Origin: Oscillospiraceae bacterium
Lineage (GTDB): Bacteria; Bacillota; Clostridia; Oscillospirales; Acutalibacteraceae
NCBI GenBank assembly: GCA_902761265.1
Contig: CACWJV010000181.1
Span: forward strand, 1-7,630
Length of the DNA: 7,630 nt
Reading direction: 5' to 3'
The notes under the pieces are model-generated. The model was not told the origin of the DNA and made no database searches. It saw nothing but the letters and a program-made list of their open reading frames with translations. Below, piece by piece: positions 1 to 5,600 of this stretch (positions are counted from its first letter, which is position 1; the number at the start of each line of letters is the position of its first letter). The translations under genes and the position numbers were made by a program.

Positions 1-58
1 TCCATTTTAACGGATTTTTACCAAATATGCTCTACTTTTTTATTCTTTTTTCTCTCGT

Positions 59-100
59 AGGCTCTTTGGTTACCCCAACATTTATTATAGAGCCTGTTTT
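59..100 (+). terminator. Weak terminator-like hairpin at the left edge
   Basis: AGGCTCT at 59-65 pairs with AGAGCCT at 89-95, with a possible inner TTGG/CCAA pairing, and GTTTTT follows at 96-100. On the plus strand this could end a transcript entering from the left of the window. The loop is long and the T-run short, so this is a weak call. The rest of positions 1-120 shows nothing I can support. Confidence 0.25.
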
Positions 101-120
101 TATGATCGTCCGTTCTTCCG

Positions 121-160
121 GCCCTCTTGCCCTCTTGCCATCTTGCTATCTTGTCATCTC
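121..160. repeat. Five-copy 8-nt tandem repeat (GCCMTCTT family)
   Basis: Five consecutive 8-mers read GCCCTCTT, GCCCTCTT, GCCATCTT, GCTATCTT and GTCATCTC. The last unit contains the stop codon (154-156) of the minus-strand phosphoesterase, so the repeat overlaps the 3' end of that gene. A related array lies in the opposite orientation at 5054-5093. The 8-nt unit is far too short for CRISPR. It looks like a short tandemly repeated repetitive sequence; function unknown. Confidence 0.75.
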
Positions 161-1146
161 AATTCGATCTCCACATCAAACGTCTTTGACCAGTTCGACA
201 GAAAATAGTTGCGGCCCTTGAATTCCACCTTGTCACTGAATACATACATCACAATCCCTTCGCCCAGCACGCTGGTGCCGCCCTCGAGGAACGTACCGTA
301 TTCATAGCAGGGAAGGTTGATGCTTGTGATATGCGCGCCCACCTGCTCGATCGTGGCAAAACCTTCGGGATCGGTCGTCGCGTCGAGTGTCAGTGGATGG
401 TGCCGGTGGCCGCTGATGAGGAAAATGTTTTCATATTGATCGAGGATGCTTTGCATACGCGTGCTGATTTCGTTCGATTCAAACCCTTCGCCGTGCTCGT
501 TGTTGCCGACAGCGTGGGTGTAGTTGAGCGGCTGATGGTTGACCACGAAGATCGGCTTGCCCGGGTGGGTTTCGGCGGCTGCTTTGAGCGCGGTTTCCAG
601 CCAGTCGAGCTGTGCGTCGGAGATCGTGGCGCCGGTGGTGTCGGCTTCGGAGCCGAGCACCAGAAACGGATAGCCGCCGATGTCGCGCGACGCATAGACC
701 TCGCTGAAATCGGTGCCCATGATGGCGTTGCTGTATTGCAGATAGGTCGCCCTGGCTTCATCGTACGAGCGCTCGCCGCCGTCATAGGACGCCCAGGAGT
801 CGTGGTTGCCCATGGCGAGCACGACGTCGTTTACCCGGAGGTTTTTGTCAAGAATTTCTTGAAACGCGCCCCAGTTGGCGGCGTTGCCGTTGTCGGTACA
901 GTCGCCGGCGACCAGCAGCACGTCGGGCTTTACATGGCGCGACACATCGCGCACGCCGGGGCGGAACACCATTTTGCGATAGAACACATCGCCCACATGC
1001 GTGTCGCTCATGAAGGCGACGGTCAGTTTTACGTCAGGATCTTTTTTAATAAAAAAGTTGTTGCCGAAGCTCAGCGACGTGAGGGCGAGGATGATTGCTG
1101 TGAAAAACGCGCCGGCCTTTTTGAGAATCTCGCGGAATGTTTCCAT
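154..1146 (-). CDS. Membrane-anchored calcineurin-like metallophosphoesterase
   Basis: A predicted 330-residue metal-dependent phosphoesterase of the calcineurin-like family; the substrate cannot be told from sequence. The binuclear metal-site motifs are all present in order: SDTH (Asp48, His50), GDCTD (Asp82), GNHD (Asn114, His115), VNH (His204) and GHRH (His247, His249). Residues 11-27 are a hydrophobic segment after a basic N-terminus, so the enzyme is probably exported as a signal-anchored or signal-peptide protein with its catalytic domain outside. I start it at 1146 because a GGAGG (1156-1160, minus strand) lies 9 nt upstream. A longer start at 1173 would fall about where transcription should begin and has no ribosome site. 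It is transcribed divergently from the oxidoreductase, and its stop codon sits inside an 8-nt repeat. Family certain, physiological role unknown. Confidence 0.93.
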   Translation of the reverse strand: METFREILKKAGAFFTAIILALTSLSFGNNFFIKKDPDVKLTVAFMSDTHVGDVFYRKMVFRPGVRDVSRHVKPDVLLVAGDCTDNGNAANWGAFQEILDKNLRVNDVVLAMGNHDSWASYDGGERSYDEARATYLQYSNAIMGTDFSEVYASRDIGGYPFLVLGSEADTTGATISDAQLDWLETALKAAAETHPGKPIFVVNHQPLNYTHAVGNNEHGEGFESNEISTRMQSILDQYENIFLISGHRHHPLTLDATTDPEGFATIEQVGAHITSINLPCYEYGTFLEGGTSVLGEGIVMYVFSDKVEFKGRNYFLSNWSKTFDVEIELR

Positions 1147-1170
1147 CTTGTACAACCTCCGTTTTGCTTC

Positions 1171-1182
1171 CAACTATAGTTG
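1171..1182. promoter_or_regulatory. Perfect 12-bp palindrome at the phosphoesterase transcription start
   Basis: CAACTATAGTTG is a perfect palindrome lying between the -10 box and the ribosome binding site of the phosphoesterase gene, covering the expected transcription start. Its position would suit a repressor operator, but a 12-bp AT-rich palindrome can also arise by chance. Confidence 0.35.
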
Positions 1183-1183
1183 T

Positions 1184-1213
1184 ATTATAGCAAGAGGGAA
1201 AGAGAAAAGTCAA
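1184..1213 (-). promoter_or_regulatory. SigA-type promoter of the phosphoesterase gene
   Basis: On the minus strand, TTGACT (1213-1208) and a perfect TATAAT (1189-1184) are separated by 18 nt. Transcription would start near 1177, giving a leader of about 30 nt that contains the GGAGG. This supports the start codon at 1146. Confidence 0.75.
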
Positions 1214-1239
1214 GAGAGGAATGAAGGGATCTCTTAATT

Positions 1240-1280
1240 CCTTGGTCCCTTAGTCCCTGGTCGCCGGTCCCTTGCCCCCT
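1240..1280. repeat. Degenerate 7-8-nt repeat (CCCTTGGT family)
   Basis: Successive units read CCTTGGT, CCCTTAGT, CCCTGGT, CGCCGGT and CCCTTGC. A similar motif on the other strand (GGCCAAG units) occurs at 5024-5046 just downstream of the oxidoreductase terminator. It occupies the space between the two divergent promoters. Apart from this, the promoters and the ribosome sites, the 1147-1443 intergenic region shows nothing else I can name. Confidence 0.5.
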
Positions 1281-1318
1281 TTCTTCCACATTTTCTAATA
1301 TTTTTCTCCCGTTATCTC

Positions 1319-1347
1319 TTTACATTGTACACGATTCGTGTTACAAT
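1319..1347 (+). promoter_or_regulatory. SigA-type promoter of the oxidoreductase gene
   Basis: TTTACA (1319-1324) and TACAAT (1342-1347) are separated by 17 nt, five of six matches to each consensus box. Transcription would start near 1354 and leave an untranslated leader of about 90 nt before the start codon at 1444. A strong ribosome binding site, AAAGGAGG, lies at 1427-1434. Confidence 0.7.
1324..1347. promoter_or_regulatory. Operator-like dyad overlapping the oxidoreductase promoter
   Basis: The left arm ATTGTACACGA (1324-1334) is the inverse complement of the right arm TCGTGTTACAAT (1336-1347) except for one extra T. The dyad fills the spacer and covers the -10 box, the classic place for a repressor. 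TTGT...ACAA ends recall redox-sensing Rex sites, but the centre differs from the usual Rex consensus, so I do not assign a regulator. Confidence 0.45.
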
Positions 1348-1443
1348 ACTATAGTTAATATCGGTCAATACGGGCTTTTATTAACAGGCAAGTGTTTTGA
1401 TTCGTTTATTCATTTGCAAACATATAAAAGGAGGACAATCCAA

Positions 1444-4400
1444 ATGGCAAGAAAAATGAAGACCATGGACGGTAACAACGCTGCCGCGTACGTATCCTAT
1501 GCGTTTACGGAAGTCGCCGGTATCTACCCGATCACCCCGTCCAGCCCGATGGCAGACTACGTTGACCAGTGGTCCGCACAGGGTATGAAAAACATCTTCG
1601 GCACAACTGTGAAGGTTTCCGAAATGCAATCGGAAGCCGGCGCGGCAGGTACGGTGCACGGCTCGCTGGCAGCGGGTGCGCTCACCACAACCTACACCGC
1701 TTCCCAGGGCTTGCTGCTGATGATCCCGAACATGTATAAAATCGCCGGTGAGCTGCTCCCGTCGGTGTTCCACGTGTCCGCGCGCTGCGTCGCGTCCCAC
1801 GCGCTGAACATCTTCGGCGACCACTCCGACGTTTATGCCTGCCGTCAGACGGGCTTCGCCATGCTCGCTGAAACCAACCCGCAGGAGGTTATGGATCTCG
1901 GCGCTGTGGCGCATCTGGCCACCATCAAGGGCCGTGTGCCGTTCATCAACTTCTTCGACGGCTTCCGCACCTCCCACGAGCTGCAGAAGATCGAAATCTG
2001 GGACTATGAAGATCTTAAGGAAATGTGCGATATGGACGCTGTGGAAGCCTTCCGCAAGCGCGCGCTGAACCCGGAACGCCCGGTCATGCGCGGTTCGCAC
2101 GAAAACGGCGACATCTTCTTCCAGCACAGAGAAGCCTGCAACAAGTACTATGACGCGATGCCGGCCATCGTGGAAGAATACATGGGCAAGGTCAACCAGA
2201 AGCTCGGCACGAACTATCAACTCTTCAACTACTACGGCGCACCCGACGCCGAAAAGATCATCGTTGCGATGGGCTCCATCTGCGACGTGGCGGAAGAAGT
2301 CATCGACTATCTGACCGCGAAGGGCGAAAAAGTCGGTCTTGTCAAAGTCCGTTTGTACCGTCCGTTCTCTGCAAAGCATCTGGCTGCCGCGATCCCCGCA
2401 ACCGTGAAAAAGATCGCTGTGCTCGACCGCACCAAGGAGCCGGGCTCTTTGGGTGAACCGCTCTATCTCGACGTTGTCGCCGCGCTCGAAGAAGCCGGCC
2501 GCACCGGTATCGAAATCATCGGCGGCCGCTACGGTCTGGGTTCCAAGGACACCCCGCCGGCCAGCGTGTTTGCGGTGTATGACGAGCTGAACAAAGCCGA
2601 AATGAAAAAGCATTTCACCATCGGCATCAACGACGACGTGACCCATCTTTCCCTCGAAGAGAAAGAAGCGCCGAACACCGCTGCTGCGGGCACCATCGAG
2701 TGCAAGTTCTGGGGTCTCGGCGGCGACGGCACCGTCGGCGCCAACAAGGACTCCATCAAGATCATCGGCGACCATACCGACAAATACGTCCAGGCCTACT
2801 TCCAGTATGACTCCAAGAAGACCGGCGGTGTGACGATCTCCCACCTGCGTTTCGGCGATGCGCCGATCAAGAGCCCCTATTACATCAACAAAGCGGACTT
2901 CGTGGCCTGCCACAACCCGTCCTATGTGGAAAAGGGCTACAAGATGGTCAACGACGTCAAACCCGGCGGCGTGTTCCTGATCAACTGCCAGTGGAGCCCG
3001 GAAGAGCTCGCTGAAAAGCTCAACGGCGAAGCCAAGCGCATCATCGCCAAGAACAACATCCAGCTCTATACCGTGAACGCGATCGACATCGCCGCGAAGA
3101 TCGGCTTGGGCAAGCGCACCAACACCGTGCTGCAGTCCGCGTTCTTCTCGCTTTCGAAGGTTCTTCCCGAAGAGGAAGCCATCGGCTATATGAAAGAAAA
3201 AGCCCAGAAGTTCATGAAGAAGGGCAAAGAGATCGTTGAAATGAACGAAAAAGCGATCGACGCCGGCGCAACTGCCTATGTCAAGATCGACGTGCCCGCC
3301 GACTGGGCGAACGCCGAAGACGGCGCTGCCGCCGCCAAGAGCGAAGGCGCTGAAAAGCTGGTCAAGATGGTCGACTCCATCATGAAGCCGGTCGGTCTGA
3401 TGAACGGCGATTCGCTGCCCGTTTCCGCGTTTGAAGATCACGCCGACGGTACCTTCGAACAGGGCGCTTCCGCCTACGAAAAGCGCGGCGTTGCCGTGAT
3501 GGTTCCGGCCTGGAACGCAGCCACCTGCGCCCAGTGCAACCAGTGCGCCTATGTCTGCCCGCACGCGACGATCCGTCCGTACTGCCTGACAGAAGAAGAA
3601 GCTGCCAATGCACCCGAAAACGCTATCCTCGTCGACAAGAAAGCCGGCAAGGGCAAGGGCAAGTATAAATACACCCTCGCGGTCTCGCCGTTCGACTGCA
3701 TGGGCTGCGGCGTTTGCGTCGGCGTTTGCCCGACCAAGTCGCTCACCATGGTCTCCAGAGAAAGCCAGGACGACCTGCAGCCGGTCTTCGACTATATGGT
3801 CAAGAACGTCACCGTCAAGGACGACGTTGCCGACAACACAGTGATCGGCTCCCAGTACAAGACGCCGCTGCTTGAGTTCTCGGGCTCCTGCGCAGGCTGC
3901 GCCGAAACCGCGTATGCCCGCTTGATTACCCAGCTCTTCGGCGACCGCATGTACATCTCCAACGCGACCGGTTGTTCCTCCATCTGGGGCGGCCCGGCTG
4001 CAACCTCTCCCTACACCGTCAACGCACAGGGCCACGGTCCCGCATGGGCAAACTCCCTGTTTGAAGACAACGCAGAGCACGGCTTCGGCATGATGCTCGG
4101 CCAAAACGCGATCCGCAACGCGCTCGTTGCCAAGACCCAGGAACTCATCGCTCTCGGCTGGACCCAGCAGGCGATTAAGGACACCGGCAAGGCATGGCTC
4201 GACACCTTGACAAGCGGCGACGCCAACAAGGCTGCTGCTGCCGCCTATGTGGCTGCGCTCGAAGAAAACATTGAACCGGGCTGCGACTGCAAAGCCTGCA
4301 CGCTCGCCGGCGACATTCTCAAGCACAGCGAATACCTCGCCAAGAAGTCCGTCTGGATCTTCGGCGGCGACGGCTGGGCCTATGATATCGGCTTCGGCGG

Positions 4401-4497
4401 TGTGGACCACGTCCTTGCTTCCGGCGAAGACGTCAACATCATGGTCTTCGACACCGAAGTATACTCCAACACCGGCGGTCAGTGCGGCAGCCGGTAA
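1444..4497 (+). CDS. nifJ: Pyruvate:ferredoxin (flavodoxin) oxidoreductase, frame-interrupted N-terminal 1017 residues
   Basis: This enzyme oxidatively decarboxylates pyruvate with CoA to acetyl-CoA and CO2, reducing ferredoxin in the cytoplasm; it is central to clostridial fermentation. The start at 1444 has AAAGGAGG 9 nt upstream. Catalytic residues fall at the positions I recall for the Desulfovibrio africanus enzyme: Thr31 in YPITPSSP, Glu64 and Arg114. The ferredoxin-like domain has CAQCNQCAYVCP (Cys695-705) and CMGCGVCVGVCP (Cys752-762) for two [4Fe-4S] clusters. Cys816, Cys819 and Cys844 are three ligands of the proximal cluster. GDGWAYD (Asp976) and VYSNTGGQ (Asn1009) belong to the thiamine-pyrophosphate site. 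Right after NTGGQ the frame reads CGSR and stops, where family members continue with a conserved SKATP-type loop and about 160 more residues. As written the protein lacks that loop and the fourth proximal-cluster cysteine, so it should be inactive unless the break is a sequence error. Confidence 0.93.
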   Translation: MARKMKTMDGNNAAAYVSYAFTEVAGIYPITPSSPMADYVDQWSAQGMKNIFGTTVKVSEMQSEAGAAGTVHGSLAAGALTTTYTASQGLLLMIPNMYKIAGELLPSVFHVSARCVASHALNIFGDHSDVYACRQTGFAMLAETNPQEVMDLGAVAHLATIKGRVPFINFFDGFRTSHELQKIEIWDYEDLKEMCDMDAVEAFRKRALNPERPVMRGSHENGDIFFQHREACNKYYDAMPAIVEEYMGKVNQKLGTNYQLFNYYGAPDAEKIIVAMGSICDVAEEVIDYLTAKGEKVGLVKVRLYRPFSAKHLAAAIPATVKKIAVLDRTKEPGSLGEPLYLDVVAALEEAGRTGIEIIGGRYGLGSKDTPPASVFAVYDELNKAEMKKHFTIGINDDVTHLSLEEKEAPNTAAAGTIECKFWGLGGDGTVGANKDSIKIIGDHTDKYVQAYFQYDSKKTGGVTISHLRFGDAPIKSPYYINKADFVACHNPSYVEKGYKMVNDVKPGGVFLINCQWSPEELAEKLNGEAKRIIAKNNIQLYTVNAIDIAAKIGLGKRTNTVLQSAFFSLSKVLPEEEAIGYMKEKAQKFMKKGKEIVEMNEKAIDAGATAYVKIDVPADWANAEDGAAAAKSEGAEKLVKMVDSIMKPVGLMNGDSLPVSAFEDHADGTFEQGASAYEKRGVAVMVPAWNAATCAQCNQCAYVCPHATIRPYCLTEEEAANAPENAILVDKKAGKGKGKYKYTLAVSPFDCMGCGVCVGVCPTKSLTMVSRESQDDLQPVFDYMVKNVTVKDDVADNTVIGSQYKTPLLEFSGSCAGCAETAYARLITQLFGDRMYISNATGCSSIWGGPAATSPYTVNAQGHGPAWANSLFEDNAEHGFGMMLGQNAIRNALVAKTQELIALGWTQQAIKDTGKAWLDTLTSGDANKAAAAAYVAALEENIEPGCDCKACTLAGDILKHSEYLAKKSVWIFGGDGWAYDIGFGGVDHVLASGEDVNIMVFDTEVYSNTGGQCGSR

Positions 4498-4972
4498 GGC
4501 GATTGCCAAGAAGAGCCTTGCAGAGATCGCTATGAGCTACGGCTACGTCTATGTGGCACAGATCGCGATGGGCGCCAATATGAACCAGACGATCAAAGCC
4601 ATTGCGGAAGCCGAAGCCTATCCGGGTCCGTCGATCGTGATCGCCTATGCGCCGTGCGAAATGCACTCCATCAAGGGCGGCATGGTCAACTGCCAGAACG
4701 AGATGAAGAAGGCTGTGGAATGCGGCTACTGGAACCTGTTCCGCTTCAACCCGGCGCTCAAGGCCGAAGGCAAGAATCCGTTCTCGCTCGACAGTAAGCC
4801 CGGCGTGAAGGAAGACTACCGCGCCTTCCTGATGAACGAAGCGCGTTACTCCGCGCTGACCCGCTCCTTCCCCGACAGAGCCGAAAAGCTCTTCACGGAA
4901 GCGGAAGACAAGAGCGTGGAGCGCTACAACCACCTGCTTCGCCTCAAGGATCTGTACGCACCCGCGGAATAA
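4484..4972 (+). pseudogene. nifJ: Displaced 3' end of the pyruvate:ferredoxin oxidoreductase gene (162 codons)
   Basis: From the codon at 4484 the family sequence resumes in the next frame: AAAGK, then MSYGYVYVAQIAMGANMNQ, EAEAYPGPSIVIAYAPC and a typical C-terminus ending LYAPAE. The cysteine at 4655-4657 in AYAPC corresponds to the fourth ligand of the proximal iron-sulfur cluster. Adding 13 missing codons at the join restores the family spacing from the active-site Asn to this Cys (75 residues in D. africanus, from memory) and gives a full protein of about 1188 residues. No ribosome site or credible start precedes the fragment, so it is unlikely to be made on its own. Conservation of the whole tail argues that the lesion is very recent or is an assembly or sequencing error. 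Confidence 0.85.
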
Positions 4973-4977
4973 TCCGA

Positions 4978-5016
4978 CAACAAAAAATGCCGTCCGAAAG
5001 GGCGGCTTTTTTGTTG
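4978..5016 (+). terminator. Strong rho-independent terminator after the oxidoreductase gene
   Basis: Beginning 6 nt after the stop codon, CAACAAAAAA (4978-4987) pairs with TTTTTTGTTG (5007-5016). GCCGTCC (4989-4995) pairs with GGGCGGC (5000-5006) around a GAAA loop, with one bulged T. The A-run/T-run flanks make it potentially active on both strands. Confidence 0.93.
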
Positions 5017-5021
5017 GGACA

Positions 5022-5050
5022 GTGCCAAGGGCCAAGGGCCGAGGGACGGC
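5022..5050. repeat. Degenerate 7-nt repeat (GGCCAAG units)
   Basis: Units GCCAAGG, GCCAAGG and GCCGAGG followed by GACGG lie directly after the terminator. Read on the minus strand they give CCCTTGG units resembling the array at 1240-1280. An 8-nt array follows almost immediately. Confidence 0.45.
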
Positions 5051-5053
5051 GGA

Positions 5054-5093
5054 AAGATTGCAAGAAGGCAAGATGGCAAGAACGCAAGATGTG
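5054..5093. repeat. Five-copy 8-nt tandem repeat (AAGATGGC family)
   Basis: Five 8-mers in register: AAGATTGC, AAGAAGGC, AAGATGGC, AAGAACGC and AAGATGTG. It is the inverted relative of the array at 121-160, sharing the unit AAGATGGC. Together they bracket the phosphoesterase and oxidoreductase genes. The last unit touches the first REP-like hairpin. Confidence 0.75.
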
Positions 5094-5117
5094 TAGCGCC
5101 GATCAGTGATCGGCTAA
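5092..5117 (+). repeat. REP-like hairpin A (GTAG foot)
   Basis: TGTAGC is followed by a perfect 7-bp stem, GCCGATC (5098-5104) and GATCGGC (5108-5114), with a 3-nt loop and then TAA. This is the same foot plus 7-3-7 hairpin plan as copies at 5485-5510, 5518-5543 and 5565-5590. A GTAG tetranucleotide at the foot of a hairpin is the hallmark of bacterial REP elements mobilised by RAYT-type transposases (family knowledge); the assignment here is inference. Confidence 0.55.
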
Positions 5118-5119
5118 AC

Positions 5120-5143
5120 TGCCGCACCGTCCGCGCCCAGTCG
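5120..5143 (+). repeat. 24-nt direct repeat, copy 1
   Basis: The 24 nt matches 5467-5490 at 20 of 24 positions in direct orientation; three of the four differences are transitions. The shared core is TCCGCGCC followed by AGTCG. Copy 1 follows hairpin A; copy 2 runs into hairpin D. Confidence 0.5.
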
Positions 5144-5150
5144 ATCGACC

Positions 5151-5259
5151 CCTTCCGTCAGCCCTTTGGGCTGACACCTTCCCCGCTGCGACGGAACGGC
5201 GCAGCTTCATGGGGAAGGTTGCGGGTCTCCGGTGGAGACCTCTCAGCCGCAGGCTGAGA
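5151..5259. repeat. Cluster of four tandem hairpins
   Basis: Hairpin 1 is GTCAGCCC/GGGCTGAC (5157-5175, loop TTT). Hairpin 2 is ACCTTCCCC/GGGGAAGGT (5176-5219) enclosing an inner GCTGCG/CGCAGC stem. Hairpin 3 is GGTCTCC/GGAGACC (5224-5240, loop GGT). Hairpin 4 is TCTCAGCC/GGCTGAGA (5241-5259, loop GCA). All stems are perfect and three have 3-nt loops. I recall similar complex palindromic spacers in gut Oscillospirales genomes. No ORF of any promise crosses it. Confidence 0.7.
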
Positions 5260-5286
5260 AGCAACGACCGAGCCGGCAGGCGAGAA

Positions 5287-5452
5287 GGCACGCGCCCACA
5301 CGATTTTCGGTAAAGCAGAAGTGTCTAAAGCGCGTGACGGAAGAGGTTAGAAGCTGCAAAATCAACAAATCGCGAATGGCAAACGTGCCACCTCTCCCAT
5401 CATCGCGCCTGCAGCACTTCTCATTTACCGCAAAGCTTTGGGGCGCAATGCC
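5287..5452. repeat. Foldback (MITE-like) element of about 166 nt
   Basis: Arms 5287-5347 and 5390-5452 are imperfect inverted copies. CGGTAAANNAGAAGTG is shared at 14 of 16 positions (5308-5323 against 5430-5415), and about 31 of 40 positions match across the inner arm, ending in AGAGGT. The outer arm retains GGCA and GCGCCC. A 42-nt unpaired centre separates the arms. There is no transposase and no clear coding potential, so this resembles a small non-autonomous mobile element or its relic. Confidence 0.5.
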
Positions 5453-5466
5453 TGAGGCGGCTATTG

Positions 5467-5490
5467 TGCCACGCCATCCGCGCCAAGTCG
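5467..5490 (+). repeat. 24-nt direct repeat, copy 2
   Basis: Matches 5120-5143 at 20 of 24 positions. It lies immediately inside hairpin D, sharing its AGTCG end with the hairpin stem. Confidence 0.5.
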
Positions 5491-5510
5491 GCTGCTAGCC
5501 GACGACTACG
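5485..5510 (-). repeat. REP-like hairpin D (GTAG foot, inverted)
   Basis: On the minus strand CGTAGTC (5510-5504) precedes a perfect 7-bp stem, GTCGGCT/AGCCGAC, with a 3-nt loop. It faces copy A and forms with it an inverted pair enclosing the hairpin cluster and the foldback element. Confidence 0.45.
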
Positions 5511-5517
5511 GGTGCTG

Positions 5518-5543
5518 TGTAGCGGCGGCCCCGCGGGCCGCTA
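5518..5543 (+). repeat. REP-like hairpin B (GTAG foot)
   Basis: TGTAGCG is followed by GCGGCCC (5525-5531 region) and GGGCCGC with a CGC loop, then TA. It matches copy C at 20 of 26 positions. The differences inside the stem are compensated so pairing is kept. Confidence 0.6.
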
Positions 5544-5564
5544 GGGATCCTTTACCGTTTTTAC

Positions 5565-5590
5565 CAGTCGCCCACGGGGCGACCGCTACA
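5565..5590 (-). repeat. REP-like hairpin C (GTAG foot, inverted)
   Basis: On the minus strand TGTAGCG (5590-5584) precedes stem GTCGCCC/GGGCGAC with loop CGT, then TG. It is tail-to-tail with copy B, 21 nt apart, which is the arrangement of a BIME (paired REP) in enterobacteria and pseudomonads. Confidence 0.6.
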
Positions 5591-5600
5591 GTTCGCAGTC

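Noticed and set aside
121..160. Possible CRISPR array
   Set aside because: Units are 8 nt with no spacers; this is a short tandem repeat.
27..221. 64-codon frame at the left edge, hydrophobic start
   Set aside because: Runs through an 8-nt repeat and into the phosphoesterase 3' end on the other strand; no ribosome binding site.
331..1179. Plus-strand open frame opposite the phosphoesterase
   Set aside because: Antisense shadow; the minus-strand gene has all metallophosphoesterase motifs, a promoter and a ribosome site, while this frame has none.
4484..4497. Programmed frameshift joining the two oxidoreductase frames
   Set aside because: No slippery heptamer is apparent and, decisively, about 13 conserved codons of the active-site loop are missing, which a ribosomal slip cannot restore.
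1381..4509. A 1042-codon open frame on the minus strand opposite the oxidoreductase
   Set aside because: It is a mirror of the strongly biased GC-ending codons of the sense gene; no recognisable domain, no ribosome binding site, and low-complexity composition rich in Val, Gly, Ala and His.
5232..5498. 88-codon frame across the hairpin and foldback region
   Set aside because: Crosses perfect palindromes and repeats, has no ribosome site and no recognisable protein features.
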